Below the pieces are notes generated by a model. The model was not told where the DNA came from. It did no database searches and saw only the letters and a list, made by a program, of their open reading frames with translations. 64,000 bases of DNA from SIG607 sp045533195. Lineage in GTDB: Bacteria > Bacillota > Clostridia > Oscillospirales > Acutalibacteraceae. The translations under genes and the position numbers were made by a program. The stretch spans positions 12,803 to 76,802 of the forward strand of contig JAZSHI010000024.1 of the NCBI GenBank assembly GCA_045533195.1, in the 5' to 3' direction. Shown one piece after another: positions 8,521-17,389 of the stretch (positions within the stretch are counted from its first letter, which is position 1; every line of letters begins with the position of its first letter).

Positions 8521-9135
8521 TTACTCCTCTGAATTAAATACGTCCAGTTTCATAACGCTGTTTATATCGGAAAACAAAAATCCGCTTCTTATCAGCGAAT
8601 TGGTTACCTTCCTTACGCCTTCGGTTTCATACAGCTTATTTTTATATTTAGAATTTAATAAATTTCTTATTTTTTCCTGTTCGAAAAGGCTGTCGTAAAT
8701 ACAGATTTCCTTTGCCCTTTCGCTGCTTATACCTGATGTAATCAGCTTTTCCTTTGTGGCGCGGTTGGAAAGATTGTTTTCATCGCATTTTTCCTTAAGG
8801 CGCAAAGCATAGCTTTCGTCGTTTATGTAACCCAGCTCCTTACAGCGTTTAACCGTTTCCTCAACGCACCACGGGGCAAAGCCCGTTTTTAAAAGCTTTG
8901 CCCTCAGGTTTTTTTCACTTATACTGCTATTTGATAAATAGTAAAATGCTCTGTTTTTGCATCTTAAAAAATCGGAACGGTCTTCAAGGTCATTAGCCGC
9001 GTCTTCGCTTATTTCATCCCCCGCTTTAAGAGAGAGGGTTTCAAAAAAGCTTTTATCAAGGTTAATGTAGGTGCCGTCATCAAAACGAACCTCTAAAATA
9101 TGTCCCCGTCGGCGCAGTATTTCGGTTACCTTCAT
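8521..9135 (-). CDS. recX: Regulatory protein RecX
   Basis: Modulates RecA filaments. The 204-residue protein is helical and has the three-helix RecX repeats: AFYYLSNSSISEKNLRAKLL, VEETVKRCKELGYINDESYA and the following RATKEKLITSGISSERAKE. Its start codon shares one base with the recA stop, and rimO follows four bases later. The recA-recX pairing confirms the name. Sequence beyond the repeats is poorly conserved, as usual for RecX. Confidence 0.9.
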   Translation of the reverse strand: MKVTEILRRRGHILEVRFDDGTYINLDKSFFETLSLKAGDEISEDAANDLEDRSDFLRCKNRAFYYLSNSSISEKNLRAKLLKTGFAPWCVEETVKRCKELGYINDESYALRLKEKCDENNLSNRATKEKLITSGISSERAKEICIYDSLFEQEKIRNLLNSKYKNKLYETEGVRKVTNSLIRSGFLFSDINSVMKLDVFNSEE

Positions 9136-10241
9136 TATTCGTCAACCGCTATGTCGATATTTACCTTTTTGCGTTTGCGGGGTTCCTCATTGGTCACCTG
9201 GGCAGGAGCGCTTACGGGAGTATTGGCAGGTGCCTTTGTCTCCGGCTTTGCAGTCTTTTCTGCCATAGCTACAGTTATTTTTTCCTCTAACTCCTTCATA
9301 AGCTCAGGGTTATCGAGAAGCAACTGCTTTACGTTATCTCTACCCTGACCTATACGGGTTTCGCCGTAATAGAACCAAGCGCCGCTACGGGAAAGAATAC
9401 CAAGCTTTAATCCGGTATCAACAATTTCTCCCTCTTTGGAGATGCCTTTACCGTACATAATATCAAATTCTGCTTCCTTAAAGGGAGGCGCAATTTTATT
9501 CTTAACGATTTTTGCTCTTGTGCGGTTACCGACAACTTCACCGCCAACCTTAATGGACTCAACCCTTCTTACGTCAATTCTTACCGAAGCATAGAACTTT
9601 AAGGCTCTGCCGCCTGTGGTGGTTTCGCTGCTTCCGTACATAACGCCGATTTTATCTCTTAACTGGTTAATGAAAATTGCGGTACAGTTAGATTTGGAAA
9701 GAGCGCCCGTAAGCTTTCTGAGGGATTGTGACATAAGTCTTGCGTGAAGACCTACGTGGCTGTCTCCCATATCGCCTTCGATTTCAGCCTTAGGCACAAG
9801 GGCGGCAACAGAGTCGATAATAATTACGTCAACTGCAGCGCTTCTGACCAGCGCTTCAGCAATTTCCAAAGCCTGTTCACCTGTGTCGGGCTGAGAAACT
9901 AAAAGGGAATCAATGTCAACACCCAGCGCCTGAGAATAGGTAGGATCAAGGGCGTGTTCAACGTCGATAAATGCGGCAGTACCGCCCATTTTCTGAGCCT
10001 CTGCCACTACGTGAAGGGCAAGGGTGGTTTTACCTGAGGATTCGGGCCCGTAAATTTCAATAATTCTGCCCTTGGGCACACCGCCTATGCCGAGAGCAAG
10101 GTCAAGACCAAGGGAACCTGTGGGAATATGGTCAACCTTCATATTTACATTCTCGCCAAGACGCATAATTGCGCCTTTACCAAACTGCTTTTCAATATTA
10201 GCAAGTGCCGTTTCAAGTGCTTTGCTTCTGTCTTCTGCCAT
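9135..10241 (-). CDS. recA: Recombinase RecA
   Basis: DNA strand exchange and SOS co-protease. The 368 residues hold Walker A GPESSGKTTLA (about 65), Walker B VIIIDSVAALVPKAEIEGD, the DNA-binding loop region around GRALKFYASVRIDVRR and the subunit-interface N-terminus. The C-terminal tail is rich in Pro, Ala and charged residues and longer than in E. coli. No SOS box can be pointed to with confidence in the 32-base gap to prmC. First gene of a recA-recX-rimO-pgsA string. Confidence 0.98.
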   Translation of the reverse strand: MAEDRSKALETALANIEKQFGKGAIMRLGENVNMKVDHIPTGSLGLDLALGIGGVPKGRIIEIYGPESSGKTTLALHVVAEAQKMGGTAAFIDVEHALDPTYSQALGVDIDSLLVSQPDTGEQALEIAEALVRSAAVDVIIIDSVAALVPKAEIEGDMGDSHVGLHARLMSQSLRKLTGALSKSNCTAIFINQLRDKIGVMYGSSETTTGGRALKFYASVRIDVRRVESIKVGGEVVGNRTRAKIVKNKIAPPFKEAEFDIMYGKGISKEGEIVDTGLKLGILSRSGAWFYYGETRIGQGRDNVKQLLLDNPELMKELEEKITVAMAEKTAKPETKAPANTPVSAPAQVTNEEPRKRKKVNIDIAVDE

Positions 10242-10273
10242 ATCTATATATCTCCTTTTGGTTTATTGTGTAA

Positions 10274-11122
10274 TCAGTATACCCTAGCCACAGTACCATA
10301 AACGACTCTGTGTATGCCGTTTATATCCTTAGCAGTGCCAATATCCTTAAGTCCCGCCTGTTCCATAAGAGAAATAACCGCTTCCCTTTGGTCATAACCT
10401 ACTTCAAGAGCTATCATACCGCCGTCTCTGACAAATTCGGGATATCTGCGAAGAATAACTCTATAGAAATCAAGTCCGTCCTCACCGCCGTAAAGGGCGC
10501 TGTCAGGCTCCTTTAAAACCTCTTCGCTTAAATTTTCCATATCCCGAGCATTTATATAGGGAGGGTTGCTAACAATAAGGTCGTACTGTCCGTCGGGAAT
10601 ATAATCAAAAACGTCTGCCTTCTCCAAAAACAGAGTCTCACTGCTGTTTTTATGAATATTCTTTTCGCAGTAAGAATAAGGAACGTCATATTTTTCAACC
10701 AAGGTGACACTGCTTTCCTTAAATCTGTTTGCAATGGTAATTCCTACACAGCCGCTTCCTGCGCAAAGGTCAAGCACCCTTGCCTTTTCGTTTTTCTTCA
10801 TAAACTCAAAGGCGGTATCAACCAAGGTCTCGGTATCGGCTCTCGGAATAAGACATCCTTCTCCCACAAAGAAATTAAGCCCGTAAAAGCTCCATTCACC
10901 TAAAATATACTGTAAGGGATAATGGTCAAGTCTTTGACCTACTATCGACCTCCACATAGTCTCCTGCATCATATCAAGGCTGTCGGCATAGTGGGTTATT
11001 ATTTCATTATTGGAAAGCTTGGTAATATATCTTATAATCTGTCTTGCTTCAAAGGAGCTGTCTTCTATTCCTGCATCCTTTAGAAGCTTTTTAGACTGTT
11101 GATAACACTCAAATATTGTCAT
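10274..11122 (-). CDS. prmC: Release factor glutamine methyltransferase PrmC
   Basis: Methylates the Gln of the GGQ motif of peptide release factors. The 282 residues have a helical N-terminal domain (about 1-75) and a SAM-binding Rossmann domain with motif I VLDLCAGSGCVGITIA and the family signature SNPPYINARDME that binds the Gln substrate. The start overlaps the DUF1385 gene by 14 bases. prfA is not beside it, but the DUF1385-prmC linkage is common in Clostridia. Confidence 0.93.
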   Translation of the reverse strand: MTIFECYQQSKKLLKDAGIEDSSFEARQIIRYITKLSNNEIITHYADSLDMMQETMWRSIVGQRLDHYPLQYILGEWSFYGLNFFVGEGCLIPRADTETLVDTAFEFMKKNEKARVLDLCAGSGCVGITIANRFKESSVTLVEKYDVPYSYCEKNIHKNSSETLFLEKADVFDYIPDGQYDLIVSNPPYINARDMENLSEEVLKEPDSALYGGEDGLDFYRVILRRYPEFVRDGGMIALEVGYDQREAVISLMEQAGLKDIGTAKDINGIHRVVYGTVARVY

Positions 11123-12140
11123 TTTCTTGCTCTGCTTCCTCTGCTTCTTCTACTGTTTCTTCCTCTAATTTAGGCAAAAACTTCTCTTTATCCTCATCAC
11201 TCAGTACCTCACCCAGAGCGGCGATTGCAATTTCCAGCATAGAGTCATCAGGCTCCTTAGTGGTAATGCGCTGTACCCATACACCAGGGGCTGAAATAAT
11301 TTTAGTTATAATGTTATCATACTTTCCGCAAAGTTTTAAAACTTCATATCCTACACCGCAGATAAGAGGTACCATAGCAATTTTTATAAGCGACCAGACA
11401 ATTCTGTTTGAATAAACGTCTTTAAAAGCTACTTGAACAAGGGTGGAAAAAATAACGCTTATGATTATCATAAGAATTAAAAAGGAGGTTCCGCAACGGG
11501 GATGAAAACGCTTTTGCTTTCTTGCGTTTTCTACCGTAAGAGGAAGTCCTGCTTCATAGCAGAAAATGGTTTTATGTTCAGCACCGTGATACTGAAAAAC
11601 CCTTTTAATATCCTTCATAAAGGACACGCCTATAACGTAGGCTAAAAATATTATAAGCTTTATGCTCTGCTCGATAATCGAACGAACAATGGGGCTGAAC
11701 TCCTCTACGTTAAAAAGAAGCTTAAGACCGTCAACTGCAAGTCGGGGCAGATACATAAAAAGGGCAAAGCAAAGGGCAAGGGCAAGTACCATAGCGATTG
11801 CCGAAATAACCGCCCAGGTGCCGTTGCTCATTTTTTTGGTTTCGCCCGTTTTTTCATCAACCTCATCGGCATAGCCCGATTTATCGGCGGAAATCATCAT
11901 AGCCTTATAGCCAGAAATCATTGATTCCGCAAAGCCTACCACACCGCGTATAATGGGGATAGCAAAAAATTTGCACCTGTCCTTAACGGACTTGTCCTTC
12001 ATATGCGTTATATCAATACTTCCGTCGGGAAGTCTTACGGCAAGGGCGCTTGGCTTATTTGGAGACTTCATCATAATTCCTTCAATAAGCGCCTGACCGC
12101 CAATTGAAGTAAATTTACACTTTTTGCATTTTTTACTCAT
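11109..12140 (-). CDS. DUF1385 (YqhQ-like) membrane protein
   Basis: A 343-residue protein with the DUF1385 start GGQALIEGIMMKSPN, a cytoplasmic N-terminal portion, and at least four hydrophobic segments (about 115-135, 165-185, 225-245, 255-275). The conserved HGAEHKTIFCYE and RFHPRCGTSFL motifs, with His, Cys and Glu that could bind a metal, are intact. The acidic C-terminus EETVEEAEEAEQEN is variable in the family. Its role is not established. It overlaps the histidine kinase gene by 8 bases and prmC by 14, so it is part of the same transcript. Confidence 0.88.
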   Translation of the reverse strand: MSKKCKKCKFTSIGGQALIEGIMMKSPNKPSALAVRLPDGSIDITHMKDKSVKDRCKFFAIPIIRGVVGFAESMISGYKAMMISADKSGYADEVDEKTGETKKMSNGTWAVISAIAMVLALALCFALFMYLPRLAVDGLKLLFNVEEFSPIVRSIIEQSIKLIIFLAYVIGVSFMKDIKRVFQYHGAEHKTIFCYEAGLPLTVENARKQKRFHPRCGTSFLILMIIISVIFSTLVQVAFKDVYSNRIVWSLIKIAMVPLICGVGYEVLKLCGKYDNIITKIISAPGVWVQRITTKEPDDSMLEIAIAALGEVLSDEDKEKFLPKLEEETVEEAEEAEQENDNI

Positions 12141-13596
12141 TTGTATCGCCTTCGTTTTCAGGGGGAATTATTTTTTCGATTTCCTCTTCGGGAACAATGT
12201 AAATGGGAAGCACTACCGTAACGGTGGTTCCCACTCCCTCGGTACTTTCAAGGAATAAAAGTCCTTGATGCTGTTTTATAATTTCATCGGCAACAGCAAG
12301 ACCTATTCCGCTTCCTCTTACCGAATTGTTTGATTTGTAGAATTTTTCTTTTACTCTGTCAATATCCTGCGCGGGAATGCCCACACCGGTATCCTTGACG
12401 GTTATCTTTACACAGCCGTCCTCTAATACCTCCTGAATGAGCACCTGTCCCTTTTCATTTGTATATTTAACGGCGTTATCGATTATATTTATGAACACCT
12501 GCTTTATTCTGTCAGGGTCTCCGTTAACCGTAATTTCGTTTTTTGAAGGTGTAAAAAGCACCTCAATATTATGCTTGGCGGCAAGTTCTACGTACATATC
12601 CACAGCCCAAGAGAGTATCTCTGCTACGTTAAAAGGACGAATGTTCAAGGTAAATCTTCCGCTTTGCATACGTGAAAAATCAAGAAGCTCCTCCACAAGA
12701 CCGGACAGTCTGTCGGCTTCGCTTAACACTACGTCAAGACCTCTTTCAACAAGAGCGGTATCCTCACCCACACTCATTTTTGCCGTCTCCGCCCAACCGC
12801 GAATGGCGGTAAGGGGTGTTCGAAGCTCATGGGAAACAGATGATATAAAATCATTTTTAAGATTTTCTGCGGCAGTAAGCTCCGACTGCATATAGTTTAT
12901 GGAATCGCAAAGCTCACCGATTTCATCAGCGTGTGTAGAGCTTAATTGTTCCTTATAATCACCTGCCGCGATTTTTCTTGCGGCGGCAGAAACCGCTCTC
13001 ACGGGACGTATAATGGATTTTACAAAGAAAAGTCCCGTTGTTGCCGAAAAGACAAGTACAAAAAGCGCAAGACCGATAACCATAATTACGCTTTCTCTTA
13101 TCTGTCGGTTGCAAAGCTTTAAGGATACGGCATAACGAATGGCGCCGTTTGAGCCTTTTCCGTAATCTTCCAATATATAAGTACCTGCAAGAATTTTTTC
13201 TCCTGCGCTGCTTTTACCCATCCATACCGCGCTTTTAGTCTCACTTTGCAAGGCGCGTTTATAGTCGGGCATTGGTAAATCTTTTCTTTCAAAGCCGCTG
13301 GTACTGACCAGAATTTCACCATTTTTGTCAAGCACCATAATTTCAATTTTGTCCTTCGCCTCAAATTCCTCGCAATATTCCTTTGCGGCGCGCGGGAAAA
13401 AATCACTGTCCATTGTAGAAAGCTGAGAAAAACTTCTTGCATACTCTTCTGCAGAATCTTCCACATTGTTAAGATAAGTATTTCTTACTACTACACAGGT
13501 CACAGTGGCAAGTATTAAAACTATTGTAAATACAGGCAGATAAACATTTTTTATCCATCTGCTTAAAATACTCTTAAAACGAACTTCAAAATTCAA
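12133..13596 (-). CDS. Sensor histidine kinase
   Basis: Membrane sensor of a two-component system, 487 residues: TM1 about 18-38, extracellular PAS/Cache-like sensor 40-165, TM2 about 170-192, HAMP 193-245, HisKA with phospho-acceptor His256 in SSVSHELRTPLTAIRG, and HATPase with N box NIIDNAVKYTNEKG, G1 DTGVGIP and G2 GSGIGLAVADE. It lies 21 bases after its response regulator gene and overlaps DUF1385. It resembles the PhoR/ResE type. The signal is unknown; the lipoprotein encoded directly upstream is a candidate accessory. Confidence 0.93.
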   Translation of the reverse strand: MNFEVRFKSILSRWIKNVYLPVFTIVLILATVTCVVVRNTYLNNVEDSAEEYARSFSQLSTMDSDFFPRAAKEYCEEFEAKDKIEIMVLDKNGEILVSTSGFERKDLPMPDYKRALQSETKSAVWMGKSSAGEKILAGTYILEDYGKGSNGAIRYAVSLKLCNRQIRESVIMVIGLALFVLVFSATTGLFFVKSIIRPVRAVSAAARKIAAGDYKEQLSSTHADEIGELCDSINYMQSELTAAENLKNDFISSVSHELRTPLTAIRGWAETAKMSVGEDTALVERGLDVVLSEADRLSGLVEELLDFSRMQSGRFTLNIRPFNVAEILSWAVDMYVELAAKHNIEVLFTPSKNEITVNGDPDRIKQVFINIIDNAVKYTNEKGQVLIQEVLEDGCVKITVKDTGVGIPAQDIDRVKEKFYKSNNSVRGSGIGLAVADEIIKQHQGLLFLESTEGVGTTVTVVLPIYIVPEEEIEKIIPPENEGDTNE

Positions 13597-13617
13597 CTCA
13601 ATTTATCCTTTTTTACT

Positions 13618-14322
13618 TTAAGAATTTGTGCTCCATTTATAACCCATACCCCATACCGTTACAAGACGCGTAGGCTTTGAAGGGTCATCCTCTATCTTCA
13701 TACGAAGTCTTCTTATATTTACGTCAACTATTTTTTCTTCTCCGAAATATCTTGCTCCCCAAACACGTGTCAATATATCGTTTCTGTCAAGGGCAGTATC
13801 GGGATTCTGGAAGAAATATTCAACTATCTGGAACTCTACCTGAGTAAGCTCAATGGGATTTCCGTTCTTAGAAAGGGTTCTTCTGCGAAGATTAAGAACA
13901 AACTCATCCAGCTTTATTTCATCTCCTGCCGAAACGGCTGTATTGCGGTTCATTTCCACACGTCTATATAGAGAGTCAACTCGGGCAAGAAGCTCACTTG
14001 GGCTGAAGGGCTTTGTAATATAATCGTCTGCGCCCAGCATAAGACCACTTACCTTGTCCATTTCCTGAGTACGTGCGGTAAGCATAATAATACCAAGAGA
14101 TTTACTTCTGCTTCTAAGCTCCTTACACAGCGTGAAGCCGTCCATTCCGGGCATCGAAATATCAAGAAGGGCAATATCGAAGCTGTCGGGCGCCAAATCA
14201 TATATTTCAAGAGCCTCTTCACCGCTTCCCGCCTGAACTGCGGTATATCCTGCGCGCTGAAGATTAATGGCTTCAAATTCTCTTATTGCTACTTCGTCCT
14301 CTACCAAAAGAAGCTTTCTCAT
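13618..14322 (-). CDS. OmpR/PhoB-family response regulator
   Basis: DNA-binding partner of the kinase downstream. The receiver domain (1-115) has the acidic pocket VEDE, phospho-acceptor Asp54 in LLDISMPGMDG, the Thr of LTAR and Lys of ITKPFSP. A winged-helix Trans_reg_C domain (about 135-230) ends with VDVNIRRLRMKIEDDPSKP and VWGMGYKW. All key residues are present, so it should be active. Three bases separate it from the lipoprotein gene upstream, which suggests one transcript for lipoprotein, regulator and kinase. Confidence 0.95.
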   Translation of the reverse strand: MRKLLLVEDEVAIREFEAINLQRAGYTAVQAGSGEEALEIYDLAPDSFDIALLDISMPGMDGFTLCKELRSRSKSLGIIMLTARTQEMDKVSGLMLGADDYITKPFSPSELLARVDSLYRRVEMNRNTAVSAGDEIKLDEFVLNLRRRTLSKNGNPIELTQVEFQIVEYFFQNPDTALDRNDILTRVWGARYFGEEKIVDVNIRRLRMKIEDDPSKPTRLVTVWGMGYKWSTNS

Positions 14323-14325
14323 ATG

Positions 14326-15645
14326 TTATCCTCCTATAAGTGCAAACGTTTCTTTTATGGTTTTTTCGTCAATCTCGAACTTATGTGCATCCTCCGATAG
14401 CTTTGCAAGCCATACCTGAGTATCGCTGATATCGAGAACAATATAGCCCTCGTTGTATATTGCGCTATCGTATGAGATTTTTGAAACAACCCTTATTCTG
14501 AAAATTTCATTACCGAACTTTTTATTCTTATAATCATAGTCATAAACTATTCTTTCTCTCATTTCCAGATTTCGCACCGTTGCTGAATTAAATGCCAAAT
14601 CCTTAGTAAGAGTCAGGCTGTAGCCGTCAGAATAATTCATAAGGGTATAAAATTTATCCACAAGCTCTTTCCCGTCAAAAGCCTTCCACACCGTAAGATA
14701 TGCCGCCGATACCGACTGATTTATATCTACTGGCTGTTCTATCATAACGGGAATTTCGGGAACAGAGTCATTATCAAAATCTCTGCAAGGAACTATCTGC
14801 GGACGGAAGGTATCCACCGTCTCCTTTGTTTCGGCATTGTAAAACGGGGAAATGAGCGCTCCGTTATCAACATATAAAATCTCGGTAACAAGTCCCGCAC
14901 CCTTTACACAGTCGATATATAAACAGTATCTTTCGTCACTCATTTTTACAAGTATTGGATCATAGTACGCTGTAACGTTAGGATCTAAAGTACATACACC
15001 CAGCTGAGCAACACCTCTTACGGTGATATCAAAATATTTTGCATAAGCGCTGACAGCCGCCTGATCAAGATAAACCGTCAAAATGTCGGTGGAAAAACCG
15101 TTATCCAAATCGCAAAGAACAAAGGTGGTGTAAGGCTCTTCTATAAGAGTCATTAAGGTCTTTCCTGTATAATCGTAAACCGAAACGGTCTTATCAACCG
15201 CACCGTAAACATTCCAGCCTACAACAATTTCTTTTGTGCCGTCGCCGTCAGTATCAACGAAATGCACCCTTTCGACACCGCCCGCTACGATTTCCTCGGT
15301 GGCAAAACAGCTCCAAACGCCGTCAACACTGCCCAACACCGATACGTGCATTGTTACGGTATTATCTACGCTGGTGCTGTAAAAGGCAACCGCCTCGTTA
15401 ACTCTGTCACCGTCCAAATCAACCAATGTTATGGCTGATTTCGTTTCGCCGGAAGCGGGGAATTTAAAGGAATATTTTCCGCTAATAGACTTTTCCAAAG
15501 CCTCTTGCACAGGCTGAAGCTCACCCGTCAGCTTTGGCGCGACAAGAAGGGATTCTGCATCTCTTGTAAAGGGGGAGCAACCGCAAAGAGACATACTCAG
15601 CAGTATAACTGCAAGACATATAATTAAAGCTGATTTCTTCTTCAC
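14326..15645 (-). CDS. Lipoprotein with FG-GAP/dockerin-like Ca-binding repeats
   Basis: A 439-residue exported lipoprotein: signal peptide KKSALIICLAVILLSMSLCG with lipid-anchored Cys23. Two Asp-rich segments, VDLDGDRVNEAVAFY (about 75) and VDTDGDGTKEIVVGW (about 125), are FG-GAP/VCBS-like calcium loops, and a third DFDNDSVPEIPVM follows near 295. The rest is beta-rich and not recognised. It is the first gene of a lipoprotein-regulator-kinase string with a 3-base gap to the regulator, so it may feed the sensor. That link is an inference. Confidence 0.75.
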   Translation of the reverse strand: MKKKSALIICLAVILLSMSLCGCSPFTRDAESLLVAPKLTGELQPVQEALEKSISGKYSFKFPASGETKSAITLVDLDGDRVNEAVAFYSTSVDNTVTMHVSVLGSVDGVWSCFATEEIVAGGVERVHFVDTDGDGTKEIVVGWNVYGAVDKTVSVYDYTGKTLMTLIEEPYTTFVLCDLDNGFSTDILTVYLDQAAVSAYAKYFDITVRGVAQLGVCTLDPNVTAYYDPILVKMSDERYCLYIDCVKGAGLVTEILYVDNGALISPFYNAETKETVDTFRPQIVPCRDFDNDSVPEIPVMIEQPVDINQSVSAAYLTVWKAFDGKELVDKFYTLMNYSDGYSLTLTKDLAFNSATVRNLEMRERIVYDYDYKNKKFGNEIFRIRVVSKISYDSAIYNEGYIVLDISDTQVWLAKLSEDAHKFEIDEKTIKETFALIGG

Positions 15646-15805
15646 TGGGCTACCTCCTTTTGCACATACTTATACATAAAACATTGTACCACAAAAGTTA
15701 CAAAATGGGAACAATTATTTTTAATTTTTACAAAAAATTAAAAATAAGGGAGTAGGGGAATAGAAATTTCTTCTTACCCCTTTTCCCTATTCCATATTCC
15801 CTAAA

Positions 15806-15846
15806 ATAAAACAAATGCCTCACGTAAGCGAGGCATTTGTTTTATT
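15806..15846 (-). terminator. Terminator of the ABC exporter operon
   Basis: AAACAAATGCCTC pairs with GAGGCATTTGTTT around loop ACGTAAGC, overlapping the stop of the DUF4340 gene, with T/A-rich runs on both sides. Confidence 0.8.
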
Positions 15847-17389
15847 TTATCAGTTTCTCTATTTCTCTAACCAGTTTATCGTAAGCGGTGGAGGAAATCT
15901 GTCCCATAGGCGTTCCGCCCACGCTGTATTGATAACGGGAATCGCTTATTTTAAAGAAGGAAAGTACTGTCGGAGCAGAACCGTCGTGATGCTTTAAGGT
16001 AATACTAAGGTCAGCCTTCTTTGATACCTTCTGGGTATTATAATCAATAGCGGTAGTACCTATAAAGAGGGCATAGAAGGTCTGGAAAGGCTCACTTTCT
16101 ATAGTTTTTCCGTTGCACTTAATGTCATAGCCTTCTTCATCTTCTTTTTTGTTAAGTGTGAAGGCGGCATTAATATCTCCCGTCACGTTAAACTCGCTAA
16201 CGTCTGCGATAGACTCCAGCGCCATAAAGCCTAAATAGAAATCCTTTTCCTCATTGGAAAGATATTCCATACTGCTTATGGTAACGGTTCTTATCATTCT
16301 GTCGGTAGAAGCAAGAATGTAATACTGAGTCATACTTTCATCGGTTGCTTTAAGTTTATAGGAATAGTTCTTTCCTGCAACCTTTAAAGTGATTACAATA
16401 TCAGGCTTATCAAGACCGAATTTCTTGATACTCTCTTTCGACTGGTCGAAGGACACAGCGCTTGAAGCAGAAACACCGTTTGCAAAGGAATTTCTTATAT
16501 CCTCAACAACACCGTCTGCAATTCTGAGCTTCGGCGAAGTGCAGATATAGGTGGCGTAGGAGCTAAATCTGTTATCCCTATTGGGAATAAACACAAGGGG
16601 CTTTTCAAATCTGCTGCCCGAAATTGTAAGGGTATCAAAGTCGCTAAGCACACCCTCACTGTCAAAATAACCTGCATTGTCGCTGTTTTTTTCAATTGCG
16701 GGAATTGCGGTGCTTATAGCAAGGTCTAAAGGCTCTACAATAAAGCCCGTAAGGGTGCTTCTGCTGACAAGATAAATTTTATTGGGATAGTAAGAAATAT
16801 GCAAATATGCATACTGTCCGTCTGCAGTAGAATTACCCTGAGTCAGCACAAAGTTCTGTTTTTGGTCATTTGCCTCAACCTTTACGGTAACAACCGGCTT
16901 ATCAAGACCGAACTGCGCTTTTTGGGTGTTTTGGTCATAATCATATTCGCCGAATACCGTAACAGCAGATGCATATGACGCTATCTGATTAAGAGAGGTT
17001 TTATCAATAAGGGTTTCATCATAGCCCTCAAGGGTCCAAACCTGCTTTTGCTGTCCGCTTTCTTCTTTCATACTGCTGTTTAAAACCAAGGTGGCTGCAT
17101 CGTGAATAACGGTAAGCTTTTTAAAGGAAGACGCACTTAACGTCACCATCTGTTTAGGTTCAAAGGTACTGCCCTCGCCTGACGACTTTTCTGCAATATA
17201 TTTTGCTACCCACCATACGCTGCCGCCAATTATGGCAACAACGAGGAAGATTGCCAGAAGTCTTAAGCCGAGACGGTGTTTACCCGCTTTTTTCTTATCT
17301 TTATGCTCACTTGGTGCGGCAAAAACCGTGGAGGAAGAAAAATCGTCCTCCTGTTCCTCGGGAATGAAATCCTTTTGGTTTTCAGACAT
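15842..17389 (-). CDS. DUF4340 domain-containing membrane protein
   Basis: A 515-residue protein with a cytoplasmic N-terminus rich in charged residues (1-40), one TM segment about 43-65 (LGLRLLAIFLVVAIIGGSVW) and a large extracellular part built of DUF4340 repeats. Each repeat has the KFGLDKP-type turn: KAQFGLDKPVVTVKVE near 190 and KKFGLDKPDIVITLK near 385. Family members sit with Gld-type ABC exporters, as here, where the start abuts the preceding stop. The substrate and role of the complex are unknown. Confidence 0.82.
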   Translation of the reverse strand: MSENQKDFIPEEQEDDFSSSTVFAAPSEHKDKKKAGKHRLGLRLLAIFLVVAIIGGSVWWVAKYIAEKSSGEGSTFEPKQMVTLSASSFKKLTVIHDAATLVLNSSMKEESGQQKQVWTLEGYDETLIDKTSLNQIASYASAVTVFGEYDYDQNTQKAQFGLDKPVVTVKVEANDQKQNFVLTQGNSTADGQYAYLHISYYPNKIYLVSRSTLTGFIVEPLDLAISTAIPAIEKNSDNAGYFDSEGVLSDFDTLTISGSRFEKPLVFIPNRDNRFSSYATYICTSPKLRIADGVVEDIRNSFANGVSASSAVSFDQSKESIKKFGLDKPDIVITLKVAGKNYSYKLKATDESMTQYYILASTDRMIRTVTISSMEYLSNEEKDFYLGFMALESIADVSEFNVTGDINAAFTLNKKEDEEGYDIKCNGKTIESEPFQTFYALFIGTTAIDYNTQKVSKKADLSITLKHHDGSAPTVLSFFKISDSRYQYSVGGTPMGQISSTAYDKLVREIEKLIK